Shown here one piece after another: positions 1 through 7,647 of a DNA stretch of 35,363 nt. This DNA comes from Streptomyces albidochromogenes (lineage in GTDB: Bacteria; Actinomycetota; Actinomycetes; Streptomycetales; Streptomycetaceae). The notes below the pieces were generated by a model that did no database searches, was not told the DNA's origin, and saw only the letters and a list, made by a program, of their open reading frames with translations. A program made the position numbers and the translations under genes. Position 1 is the stretch's first letter. Every line of letters starts with the position of its first letter. The stretch lies in assembly GCF_005981925.1 (NCBI RefSeq), contig NZ_VBVX01000033.1, positions 1 through 35,363 of the forward strand. The letters run 5' to 3'.

Positions 1-10
1 GGGTGGAGGC

Positions 11-95
11 GCGGAAACAAGAGCCCGGCGCCGTAGTAGCCGGTAGATGGTGTTGACCCCCGGGCCCTGGTGCTGTCGAGCACCAGGGCCCTTCA
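11..95. repeat. Hairpin-tailed repeat element, copy 1
   Basis: This segment aligns by eye with 2530-2625 in the same orientation. Both start with GCGGAAACA, both have a GCCGG(T/C)AGATGGTGTTG block (here 40-55), and both end in a GC-rich hairpin carrying GGGCCCTGGTGC. The hairpin here has a perfect 13-bp stem (62-74 with 79-91) and a GTCG loop. It may be the tail of a larger element that begins before the window. Terminator function is inferred; there is no T-tract, but Streptomyces terminators often lack one. Confidence 0.6.
62..91. terminator. Candidate terminator hairpin in repeat copy 1
   Basis: A perfect 13-bp inverted repeat (62-74 and 79-91) closes a 4-nt loop. It sits upstream of the phosphatase gene and could end transcription entering from the left. 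The structure is seen directly; its role is inferred. Apart from this repeat I see no supported gene in 1-480. In-frame codons upstream of 481 exist, but they look like non-coding proline/arginine-rich translation. Confidence 0.45.
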
Positions 96-480
96 CCTGT
101 GCGGACGGCAGGGTCAGAGGGCTGAGCAGCGCGCTCTGCACCAACTGGAGCACAGCTCTGTGTGCTGATGGCCCCTGCTGAGAACGGCCACCGCCTGGCC
201 GGGCCGCCGCCGCACCAGTTCGATGGATCTCCCCGCCGATACAGCCTCTGACCTGCGGCGGGGCGCCGCACCGAAGGCCGTCCGACGACCGGGACGGACG
301 CAACTGCCGCCCCCCGGGTCCGGTCGGACGCTCCCTGCGCTCCAGGCGCCGCCCCGCAGTGTGGCGTGCGCGAGGGGGCCGTACGGGGAGACGATTGGTG
401 AGCCAGGGGCACGGGCGCCGTGCGTGTCCTGGCCGGTACCAGGCATCACGCCGGGCGGAGGCAGGAAGGGAGCCGGGGAG

Positions 481-1968
481 ATGGGCGGAGGCGAGCCCTC
501 GCGGAGCGATCCCAATGCGGCGGGGGCTGCCGCGTCCGGGCCAGGTGGCCTGCTCGACGTGCTGGGAGTGGCGGCTGTCCTCCTGAACGCCGAGGGCATG
601 ATCGATCTCTGGAGCCCGCAGGCCGAGGACCTGTTCGGCTACAGCGCCGAGGAGGCCCTCGGTGAGCCCGCCGGCCGGTTGCTCGTCAGTGAGGAGAACA
701 GGCAGCTCGTGCTGGACATGTTCGCCGAGGTCATGGAAGGCGGCGGCAGCTGGGCCGGTGTCTTCCCCATCCGGCGCAAGGACGGCAGCACGCGACAGGT
801 CGAGTTCCGCAACATGCGGCTTCAGGACGACCAGCGAGAGTTCTGGGCCCTGGGCCTGGCAACCGACCAGGCGACGCTGCGCGAGGTCGAACGGGACCTG
901 GCGCTGTCCGCCCGGCTGGTGTCCCAGTCACCCATCGGTCTGGGGGTGCTGGACACCGACCTCCGGTACGTCTCGGTCAACCCGGCGGAGGAGCGGATGA
1001 ACGGCGTGCCCGCCGCCGAGCACATCGGCCGCCACGTCCATGAGGTGCTGCCGTTCCTGGACGAGTCCTTCGAAGCGGCGATGCGCGAGGTCCTGGCCAC
1101 CGGCGTCCCGGTCCTGGACCAGTACACCGCCGGCCGCACCGCTGCCGACCTGGACCACGACCACGCCTGGTCGATCTCGTTCTACCGGCTCGAAGCCCCC
1201 AACGGCAAAGTGCTGGGGGTGGCCACCGCCAGCGTGGACGTCACCGAGCGACACCGCACCGTCGAAGAGCAACGCCATACCGCGCTGACCCTCCAGCGCA
1301 GCCTCCTGCCGCACCCGCCGCCGCGACGCCCGGGCCTTGAGATCGCCACCCGCTACCGCCCCACCCAAGCCAGCGTCGAGATCGGCGGCGACTGGTTCGA
1401 CGTCATCCCCCTGAGCGGAGACAAGACCGCCCTGGTCGTCGGGGACGTCATGGGCAGCGGGGTCGCAGCCGCAGCCACCATGGGCCAGCTGCGTACCGCC
1501 ACCCGCACCCTGGCCGGCCTCGACCTGCCACCCGCCGAGGTCATGCACCATCTCAACAACGTCACCGCCGGCCTGGGCGACGCCATCGCCACGTGTGTCT
1601 ACGCCGTCTACGACCCCCACCGGGCCCACTGCCACGTGTCTCTCGCCGGGCATCTGCCGCCGGCCCTTCTGCATCTCGACGGTGTGGCCGAACTCCTGGA
1701 CCTGCCCACGGGCGTACCGCTGGGTGTCGGCGACGTGGCCTTCCACACCACCATCCTGACCCTGCGCCCCGGCGACCAGCTCGTCCTCTACACCGATGGC
1801 CTGGTCGAAACCCGCGACACGGCCATCGACACCCGCCTGGACGTCCTCCTCACTCTCCTCGACGACCCGAAGCGCCCGCTCGAGGACACGTGCGACTGGC
1901 TGCTCCAGGCGCTGCAGCACCCCGAGAACCACGACGACGTCGCCCTGCTCATCGCCCAGACCAGGTGA
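481..1968 (+). CDS. PAS-PAS-SpoIIE (PP2C-type) serine/threonine phosphatase
   Basis: The 495-aa protein has two PAS sensor regions (about residues 25-130, with NAEGMIDLWSPQAEDLFGYS, and 145-265, with VLDTDLRYVSVNPAEERMNG). These are followed by a SpoIIE-type PP2C domain (about 270-492). Metal-binding signatures are visible: GGDWFD near 302-307, GDVMGSG near 321-327, DGLVE near 439 and a final HDDVALL near 484-490. In Streptomyces such proteins usually dephosphorylate anti-sigma-factor antagonists in partner-switching systems, with the PAS domains as the sensory input. No transmembrane segment is seen, so it should be cytoplasmic. I chose ATG 481 because GGAAGGGAGCCGGGGAG lies just upstream and the PAS homology begins shortly after; the upstream in-frame extension to 223 has no domain content. 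No anti-sigma kinase or antagonist gene is adjacent, so its targets lie elsewhere. Confidence 0.93.
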   Translation: MGGGEPSRSDPNAAGAAASGPGGLLDVLGVAAVLLNAEGMIDLWSPQAEDLFGYSAEEALGEPAGRLLVSEENRQLVLDMFAEVMEGGGSWAGVFPIRRKDGSTRQVEFRNMRLQDDQREFWALGLATDQATLREVERDLALSARLVSQSPIGLGVLDTDLRYVSVNPAEERMNGVPAAEHIGRHVHEVLPFLDESFEAAMREVLATGVPVLDQYTAGRTAADLDHDHAWSISFYRLEAPNGKVLGVATASVDVTERHRTVEEQRHTALTLQRSLLPHPPPRRPGLEIATRYRPTQASVEIGGDWFDVIPLSGDKTALVVGDVMGSGVAAAATMGQLRTATRTLAGLDLPPAEVMHHLNNVTAGLGDAIATCVYAVYDPHRAHCHVSLAGHLPPALLHLDGVAELLDLPTGVPLGVGDVAFHTTILTLRPGDQLVLYTDGLVETRDTAIDTRLDVLLTLLDDPKRPLEDTCDWLLQALQHPENHDDVALLIAQTR

Positions 1969-1998
1969 CGGGCGTTGGCTCCAGGCGGCAGCCGGCCA

Positions 1999-2014
1999 CC
2001 GCGCCCCGGCGCGG
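1999..2014. terminator. Weak terminator-like hairpin after the phosphatase gene
   Basis: CCGCGC (1999-2004), a CCCG loop and GCGCGG (2009-2014) can fold about 30 nt after the stop codon of the phosphatase gene. The stem is short, so this is only a candidate. Confidence 0.25.
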
Positions 2015-2079
2015 CCGCATCTCCGTGCACGCCCAGCGCAAGGTACCTCCGTCTGGCGCGAGCAGAAATCTATGGTCGC

Positions 2080-2529
2080 TGGAGTAGACATTGGGTGGTG
2101 GTGTGGTTATGGTTTCTCTCGTAACCCAGTCAGAAGGGCCCGGCAGACATGAACTGCCGAGCAGGAGTACCGCAGTTGCAGGACGGTACGGCGGTGGAGT
2201 TTCGAAGCCTGGCTTGTGCAGGACGGCGACGGGACTGACGGCCGGACCGGGGGGCCCGCAGTGATCAGGGGCCGCCATGAGCAGGACCCGCAGTACCAGC
2301 AAGTGCAGTGCGTAGTACCAGCAGCGTGGTGATCAGAGGTTCTCGGCGAAGGCGTCGGCTGCGGGCGCGCGCGCCGGGAGGTTCAGAGGAAAGAACGGAG
2401 GAGCTTGGCCCCATCAGGATCGCCTGGGCGGACGTTCTGAGCCCGGGTACCGCAGAACATCGACAGTGAGGTGGTCTCCGGTCACGCATCCGCGATCCCC
2501 GCACCCCCGACGGCGTATCAGTCGGGTAC
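2080..2529. other. Long non-coding stretch with promoter-like inverted repeat and mini-ORFs
   Basis: Between the phosphatase gene (ends 1968) and the FG-GAP gene (ends 2820) there is no convincing full-length gene. The stretch has a GGTTA...TAACC inverted repeat (about 2104-2126). It also has a 29-codon ORF (2149-2238, starting MNCRAGVPQLQDG) and a short near-repeat of GTACCAGCA near 2293 and 2314. It runs into repeat copy 2 and its hairpin. A leader, small RNA or decayed gene are all possible. I do not recognise it. Confidence 0.3.
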
Positions 2530-2625
2530 GCGGAAACAGAAGGCCGGCGCAGCCCTAGAGCCGGCAGATGGTGTTGCAGTTCCCTCGGGGCCCTGGTGCC
2601 GACACGGCACCAGGGCCCCTCCACG
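2530..2625. repeat. Hairpin-tailed repeat element, copy 2
   Basis: This is the second copy of the element at 11-95. It has the same order of blocks: GCGGAAACAG, GCCGGCAGATGGTGTTG, then a hairpin containing GGGGCCCTGGTGCC. Loop and spacer bases differ between copies while the stem stays paired (14 bp here), which suggests the fold is maintained. The two copies bracket the phosphatase gene in direct orientation. Confidence 0.6.
2587..2619. terminator. Candidate terminator hairpin in repeat copy 2
   Basis: A perfect 14-bp stem (2587-2600 with 2606-2619) closes a 5-nt GACAC loop. It could terminate rightward transcription from the 2080-2529 region and leftward transcription from the FG-GAP gene, whose stop is about 200 nt away. 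Confidence 0.5.
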
Positions 2626-2819
2626 CACTTCGCGGGACTTCTTCGTCATTCCGCTCACGAGGAAGCCGGCGCGTCAACGCCGCACCGACGAATCAGCGGA
2701 CCCCGCAGCCTGTACATGCGACGCGACGAACTCGCCCACGCCTGCCAGGCCGCTCGCCACCTCGCCACCTCGCCACCAGCCACGGTCATCCAGTGGTGCA
2801 CCCGTCAAAGCGACTGGGC

Positions 2820-4280
2820 CTAGAAGTGGTTGAAGCCGCTGCCGAGTCGGGCGGCTGCCTTCGTGGTCCCGAGGGTGCCGGGGCCGAAGGACCAGGAGCC
2901 GGAGGTCGTGATGCCGGTGGACGTGCTGCGCACCACCCATACAGCGCCCTCACGGCTGTTCTCGCCCGGGGCGCCGACCAGGAGTTCGGCCCTGCCGTCC
3001 TTGTTGGCGTCGACGAGCTTCGTGGCGGTGCCGAAAGCGTCGGCCGATTCGGCGGCCCCGGGCATCCCCGTCGTGTCCTGGTGGTAGACCTTGGCACCGC
3101 TGGTGCTCAGACCGGACGCGGAGCCGAACAAGGCGACCAGGGCGCCCGCATCGGTCTTGCCGTCGAAGTCCTCCCCGGGCACCCCCACCGTGGCGTCGGC
3201 GTACCCGTCTCCGTTGGCGTCCCCGACGCTGATACCCCTGCCGAAGCCGTCGAAGGACTCGGCGGCCCCGGGGACGCCGGCACTGTCCTGGTTGTACTGC
3301 ACCCGGCCGCCGATGTCCGGGCCGACGGCGCTGCCGTAGAAGACGGTGATCATGCCGCCCTTGCTCATCGGATCCATGTCCTCGTCGTAGCCGGTCGACC
3401 AGTGCCCGGCGACCACGTCGGCGTACCCGTCGCGGTCCAGGTCGCCGAGCGCCACTTCGTCGGCCGGAACACCCAGAAAGACATGCTCGGCGAAGCCCGA
3501 GGGAGTGCCACGCCAGTAGACCGCGTTCGGAGTTCCGCTGCCGGCGTCGCTGTGGACCTCCGCGGAGCCCACCACGTCGGTGATGCCGTCCCCGTCCACA
3601 TCCGCGGCCGCCAGCCTGCCCGCGCTCAGGCTGCCCTCCGTCAACGTACCCGGGAAGGCCGCCGTTCTCGCGGCCGAACCGTCGCGTCGGAACGGGCCGC
3701 TCAGCATCTGCAGTCCGCCGGCCGGCCCCTCGGTGACGACGTCTTCGCTGCCGTCGCCGTCGAAGTCGCCGGCGGCGACACCCACGCCCAGGTACTTACT
3801 CGGGTCGGGGTCGCTGATCAGAGTGCTCCCGGAGGACAGGCCGCTCGCGCCGCCCCAGACGACGGTCAGCATGCCGGCGCCCCGTGCGGTGCCCAGGGTC
3901 TCGCCGGATGCGCCGACGATGAGGTCGGCGTAGCCGTCCTTGTCCAGGTCGGCGCTGGAGACCGCGCTCCCGAAGCTGTCGCCGCTCTCGGCGGCGCCGG
4001 GTATGCCCGCGGTGTCCTGGCTGATGACCTTCTTGCGGCTGCTGTTCAGCCCCGACGAAGACCCGTACAGCACGGCGACGTAGCCGGCTCCGGCCTTGCC
4101 GCTGACTGTGGCCGTCGGCGCGGTGACCGCCACATCACGGTAGCCGTCGCCGTTGAAGTCGTCCTGCAGCCTCGAAGTGCCGGCGGCGGACGTCACGGCG
4201 TGCGCGGAGGGTGTCAGCAACGACGCGGACACCACCACCGCGGCTGAGACTGCCGTCCTGCGAATTGCGCGTCGTGGCAC
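2820..4280 (-). CDS. Secreted FG-GAP / integrin-alpha-like repeat protein
   Basis: The 486-aa product has a Sec-type signal (basic MPRRAIRRT, hydrophobic stretch, AHA cleavage near residue 28). It then has at least seven FG-GAP repeats. Each carries a calcium-binding D-x-(D/N)-x-D-G loop: DFNGDGYRD, DLDKDGYAD, DFDGDGSED, DVDGDGITD, DLDRDGYAD, DANGDGYAD and DANKDGRAE. Several repeats end in VGxPGE or VGAxGE. The repeats should fold as a beta-propeller outside the cell, binding calcium and perhaps a carbohydrate or protein ligand; no catalytic domain is attached. The start is taken as GTG 4280, preceded by AAGGAGAG, rather than the upstream ATG at 4316, which adds residues before the signal peptide. 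It appears monocistronic. The ligand cannot be deduced. Confidence 0.9.
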   Translation of the reverse strand: MPRRAIRRTAVSAAVVVSASLLTPSAHAVTSAAGTSRLQDDFNGDGYRDVAVTAPTATVSGKAGAGYVAVLYGSSSGLNSSRKKVISQDTAGIPGAAESGDSFGSAVSSADLDKDGYADLIVGASGETLGTARGAGMLTVVWGGASGLSSGSTLISDPDPSKYLGVGVAAGDFDGDGSEDVVTEGPAGGLQMLSGPFRRDGSAARTAAFPGTLTEGSLSAGRLAAADVDGDGITDVVGSAEVHSDAGSGTPNAVYWRGTPSGFAEHVFLGVPADEVALGDLDRDGYADVVAGHWSTGYDEDMDPMSKGGMITVFYGSAVGPDIGGRVQYNQDSAGVPGAAESFDGFGRGISVGDANGDGYADATVGVPGEDFDGKTDAGALVALFGSASGLSTSGAKVYHQDTTGMPGAAESADAFGTATKLVDANKDGRAELLVGAPGENSREGAVWVVRSTSTGITTSGSWSFGPGTLGTTKAAARLGSGFNHF

Positions 4281-4528
4281 GCTCTCTCCTTGCCTTGAAA
4301 AGCGGTGCGTCAACACGGACAGCGTGGTGAGCGCGCCCGCTGACGCTCAAGACATCCCGGGTGGGCGGATGGTTGTACGACCAGGGTGGTGTTTCGTGTC
4401 GCAGTCGAAGACCACCCGGCCCCGGCGCGGCGGGTTCTGGTTCGAGACGCTGGGCAAGCCCTCCCGCGCGCGTGGCTTGCCACGGGGGTGGGTGCCGTCG
4501 GTCGGTCACCGCGAGCCGGCATGCGGGT

Positions 4529-4559
4529 GCTCTGCCCGGACCGGAGGTCCGGGCAGAGC
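4529..4559. terminator. Strong hairpin terminator downstream of the M15-like gene
   Basis: GCTCTGCCCGGACC (4529-4542) pairs perfectly with 4546-4559 around a 3-nt loop, giving a 14-bp stem. It lies 27 nt beyond the stop codon of the minus-strand peptidase gene, a typical position for an intrinsic terminator. Confidence 0.7.
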
Positions 4560-4585
4560 GTCTCCCTTCGGGCTCGTACGCCGGC

Positions 4586-5161
4586 TCAGCAGCCGCCGCA
4601 GTTGTAGAACGTCACGTCCCAGTGGTTGCCCTCGTCGGCGTAGATGTTGCCGGCGCCGGACTTCCACTGCGGGGCGCCGTCGCCGCGCACACCGATGTAG
4701 GTGAATGTGTTCTTGATGTAGTTCCCGACGCACGTGTACTTGCTGAAGTCGAGCTTGTAGCCGTTCCAGTGCGAGTACGTGCCGCCGGCGTGGCCGGTCT
4801 CCGTGCCGCCGGTGATGTTCAGGGCGCAGCCGCTCGCGCTCCTGAGCGTCTGGGCGCCCTGGGCGGAGGCGAGGTTGAGCTGCTCGAAGGACGTACAGGT
4901 CGGGTTGTTGCGGTCCGAGCAGCCGCCGGACGAGGACCAGGTGATCCCGGAGCTACGGAACATCGAAGTCGCCGTGGAGTGGCTGATCTTGGTGGCCGCG
5001 TGCGCGTCGGTCGCACCGCCGATCACACCCACCCCGGGGGCGAAGAACGCGCCGAGCACGAGCGCGAGGGCGGTGATGACGGCGCGCAGTGCGGTGCCGC
5101 GTGTGCGGCTCGGGACCGGGGCGCCGGCCGGGAGACCGTCGGGGGTCGTCAGGGACTTCAT
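4586..5161 (-). CDS. Secreted cysteine-rich M15-like (D-Ala-D-Ala carboxypeptidase-type) protein
   Basis: This 191-aa protein has a long N-terminal signal or anchor (hydrophobic segment about residues 25-50, then ATDAHA). The mature part holds six cysteines. It has GHAGGTYSHWNGYKLD near 130-145, where S-H-x2-G-x3-D matches the HxxxxxxD zinc motif of peptidase family M15. A C-terminal DEGNHWDV gives E-x2-H, like the catalytic Glu and third zinc ligand of VanX/DD-carboxypeptidases. It is therefore probably a zinc peptidase acting on peptidoglycan stem peptides or small D-peptides outside the cell. Overall similarity to classical M15 enzymes is low, so the function is inferred from motif spacing. 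AGGAGG precedes ATG 5161. It lies downstream of the SGNH esterase gene on the same strand, with a 137-bp gap. Confidence 0.72.
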   Translation of the reverse strand: MKSLTTPDGLPAGAPVPSRTRGTALRAVITALALVLGAFFAPGVGVIGGATDAHAATKISHSTATSMFRSSGITWSSSGGCSDRNNPTCTSFEQLNLASAQGAQTLRSASGCALNITGGTETGHAGGTYSHWNGYKLDFSKYTCVGNYIKNTFTYIGVRGDGAPQWKSGAGNIYADEGNHWDVTFYNCGGC

Positions 5162-5298
5162 GAGCTTCCTCCTGGTGCGGACTTCGGTGGACGGGGCGTG
5201 GATGTCTGCGGTGGTGCTGAGCGGTGAGCCGCGAGGTCTACCCGCGTCGACTCCCCGGCGCGGAAGACCCCGGGGACGCGGCCCGGGGGAGGGGGCGG

Positions 5299-6096
5299 TC
5301 AGACGGTGGAGCGGAAAGCCGGCAGGTAACCGCCGGAGTGGCCTGTGGCCGTCGGGTGATAGCTGTTGGACACGGGCACCGAAACGCTGTGCAGCCAGGC
5401 GTCGCCGGAGCAGATCTCGTGGCCGGTGAACTCGTCCACGACGCTGGAGTACGCGAATCCCGCGTCGGCGGCCTGCTTGACGAGCATGCCGTTGAGAGCG
5501 TCGCTGCCCCGGTTGATCGCCGCGCGCTCGTTCTCGCTCAGGCCGGCGATGCAGCTGCCGTTCAGCTGGTAGAAGCGCGGATAGCCCAGCACGACGACGC
5601 GAGCCTGCGGCGCCTTGCTGCGGATGGTGCCGTAGAGGGACGAAAGGCCCCCCGGCAGGGTGTTGTTGATCTGCGTGATGGCGTTGTTCACCGCGTTGAC
5701 GCACGTGGCCTCGCTCTGCAGAACACAGGTCTGCATGACGCTCGCGAAGCCGACGTCGTTGCCGCCGGCGGTGATGCTGATGAGCGTGGTCGCGCTGTTG
5801 AGCGGGGTCAGTTGACTGCTTTTCACCGTGCTGGTCGTCGCTCCCGAACAGGCGGTGAAGGAGAACGATGCCGGGGCGTTCGCCGCCGCCCACAGTGACG
5901 GGTATGCCTTGCTGCTGCGCTGGCAGCTGCCACTGTCGGCCAGGTAGCTGCCGGCGCCCACCCCGGAGGAGTAGGAGTCGCCTAGAGCGACGTAGCGCTG
6001 CTCCGCCGCAGCGGCGTAGGCGGGCTGGGCCAGGCCGATGGTCGCCGCGATCAGGAGTAAGGGAGCGAGAACCCGTTTCAAACTGGAGGTGAACAT
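5299..6096 (-). CDS. Secreted SGNH/GDSL-family esterase or lipase
   Basis: The 265-aa product has a signal peptide (residues 1-28, ending AYA). It carries the SGNH blocks: GDSYSSG with nucleophile Ser41, the oxyanion Gly region near SYLADSGSC, ITAGGND (block III Asn), and C-terminal SYHPTATGH with catalytic His247. Length and cysteine pattern fit actinobacterial extracellular lipases such as that of S. rimosus. It hydrolyses ester bonds; the substrate could be lipid, polymer or plant ester. ATG 6096 has AAGGA about 10 nt upstream. Codon 13, inside the signal sequence, is TTA (6058-6060). In Streptomyces this codon needs the bldA tRNA, so production may be tied to development. Confidence 0.92.
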   Translation of the reverse strand: MFTSSLKRVLAPLLLIAATIGLAQPAYAAAAEQRYVALGDSYSSGVGAGSYLADSGSCQRSSKAYPSLWAAANAPASFSFTACSGATTSTVKSSQLTPLNSATTLISITAGGNDVGFASVMQTCVLQSEATCVNAVNNAITQINNTLPGGLSSLYGTIRSKAPQARVVVLGYPRFYQLNGSCIAGLSENERAAINRGSDALNGMLVKQAADAGFAYSSVVDEFTGHEICSGDAWLHSVSVPVSNSYHPTATGHSGGYLPAFRSTV

Positions 6097-6949
6097 GACA
6101 ACTCAGTCCTTGGGCTGTTGGGGGGAGGCCAGGAATTGTTGAAGCGTCACTTTGTAGCAGTGCGCGGCGCCCCCGCGATAGGCGTGTGGAGCGGTTTGTT
6201 TCCGTACGACTCTGCCGAGCGGCGCGGGCGAGCGACGCCCTGCGTCCAGGAACCACCCTTCGACGCGCATTCCTGCCTGGCCGGTGACGAAGCCCGGCCC
6301 GACGAACCGTCCTTCCCCGGCTCGTGCCGCGCCGTCACGGGGGAGCCGAACGGCCGTGTGCGGCCGGTCGGACGTAGGCCACCCCCTGGTTCAATTCGCC
6401 TCCAGAGTGGGGCTGTGTTGGCGCAGGGGCGGTCCGTGCCCCGCGGGCAGCGGCCCGGGCGTCCGCCGTCATCGCGGCCAGGCCGAGGACGGACTCGCCC
6501 TGTCGAGGGAAGCCGCTGGTCAAGCCGTCGCTGCCGTAAGCGCGCGTTCCTCCGTGCCGGACGGAGTGGTACGTGGACGGCTGTCCGGCAATGCAGCCGC
6601 ACGAAATGAGTCAGCCGCCTCGCTGGACGGCCCCGCGGCTACGGCGGGCCGATGCCCCCCGGACCGTTCTGTTGCCGGCTGTGTGGCGGACGACCCAACT
6701 GTCGGTGTGGCGTGCGCGGACGTAGGGTCCCGGCCGTCGAGATTCCGACCGATGCGTTCGCGCGCGGCCTGCATCAGCCGCAGGTGTCCTTCGACCGCTC
6801 GCATGGGGTGACGTGGACCGCCGTGGTGACGACACCGGTGGGCTGCCTCCACCGGTCCGCCAGCCGGAATGTGGAGATGGAGAACGCGTGTTCCCGGGCG
6901 GGATCGGGCTTGCGGCCGGCCCCGGAGGAGGAGCCGGACAGGAGAGGAT
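6097..6949. other. Gene-poor stretch of about 850 bp
   Basis: No ORF here gives a recognisable protein. Minus-strand segments at about 6800-6935 and 6690-6810 lie in different frames. They have codon use like real genes, for instance a helical-looking piece with EGHLRLMQAARERIGRNL. This could be the debris of a frameshifted gene, but I cannot name a family. The promoter of the esterase gene should lie near 6100-6200. Confidence 0.3.
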
Positions 6950-7312
6950 CTAGGTGTCTTTCGTGGCGGATCGTTTCGCACTCTTGCCTCGGTTGCCGCC
7001 CGTGCTGGTCCGACGGGGCTTGGCGGGCACGCTCTTGCGCTTCGTGGCCTCTTGCGCGCCGTCGGCCGATGGTGCTGTCCGCTCCGGTGCGAGCGGCCAC
7101 GTGAACTCGATCTCCAGTTCGATCTCCCCGTTACCGACCTCGACCTCTATCTCACTGTGCAACTCCTCCGGGACCCGCAGGCTCACGGTCCCCGCGCCGA
7201 GTTCCAGTTCGGCATCCCCGCCTTCCTTCAGCGCGGCTGCGATTCTCGACAACTGGTCAGCCGCCTCAAGGCGCGACAGTGAGCGCTTCTGCTCAAACTT
7301 CAGGTCCGTCAT
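6950..7312 (-). CDS. amphi-Trp domain-containing protein
   Basis: The 120-aa protein begins MTDLKFEQKRSLSRLEAADQ. Its first ~75 residues match the small amphi-Trp family: alternating charged and hydrophobic beta strands (ELELGAGTVSLRVPEELHSEIEVEVGNGEIELEIE) ending in TWP. The C-terminal 45 residues are a Lys/Arg/Ser-rich basic tail (KRKSVPAKPRRTSTGGNRGKSAK, given in part), perhaps a nucleic-acid or polyanion contact. The family's biochemical role is unknown. GGGAGA precedes ATG 7312. The gene stands alone. Confidence 0.85.
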   Translation of the reverse strand: MTDLKFEQKRSLSRLEAADQLSRIAAALKEGGDAELELGAGTVSLRVPEELHSEIEVEVGNGEIELEIEFTWPLAPERTAPSADGAQEATKRKSVPAKPRRTSTGGNRGKSAKRSATKDT

Positions 7313-7624
7313 CGGTATCTCCCATCCGGCAGAAACGGTGCACAAGGACAATTCTGGAGCCATGTACGTGATCGGACATCCGCACGGCCGGCGAAGCGCC
7401 GGAACGGCCTGCGACCTGGCGCGTGTGGTGCGCATGGAGGAGAGCGGACGGGGCGTGGGTGGGACGGTCTCAGCGGTGACCGAAGCGGATCGAGCCCTTC
7501 CCCGAGGTGAGCCCTTCTCCGAGGTGAGCCCGTCGCAGTGGCGGCGTCCGTGAAGTTCGCTGCCGGTGGGCCGGGGCTACCGCGTATCGCGGGCATATCG
7601 AGAATCGGATACGCCACCGCAACG
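7313..7624. other. Intergenic region between divergent genes
   Basis: This stretch must hold the promoter of the minus-strand amphi-Trp gene and that of the plus-strand VanZ-like gene. I see a tandem near-repeat (CCCGAGGTGAGCCCTTCTCCGAGGTGAGCCC, about 7500-7531) but no supported coding sequence. Confidence 0.3.
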
Positions 7625-7647
7625 GCCCTCCATCTCTCATGGAGGGC
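7625..7647. promoter_or_regulatory. 9-bp perfect palindrome overlapping the VanZ-like start
   Basis: GCCCTCCAT (7625-7633), a CTCTC loop and ATGGAGGGC (7639-7647) form a perfect hairpin. Its right arm contains both the first possible ATG (7639) and the GGAGGG that could act as ribosome-binding site. As RNA it would hide the start; as DNA it could be an operator. The structure is seen; the function is inferred. Confidence 0.45.

Noticed and set aside
223..480. Longer N-terminus for the phosphatase
   Set aside because: The extra 86 codons lack domain character, and a strong ribosome site directly precedes ATG 481.
928..2091. Long minus-strand ORF opposite the phosphatase gene
   Set aside because: It is the mirror of a highly GC-biased gene. 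It has no domain and is low-complexity in Gly/Val/Asp.
2568..4247. 559-codon plus-strand ORF opposite the FG-GAP gene
   Set aside because: It is antisense to clear calcium-loop repeats and contains only Gly/Ala/Arg/Val-rich translation.
6520..6981. 153-codon minus-strand ORF in the gap before the amphi-Trp gene
   Set aside because: Part of it looks helical and codon-biased, but it lies over a second frame with equal bias, and no start, ribosome site or family supports it.
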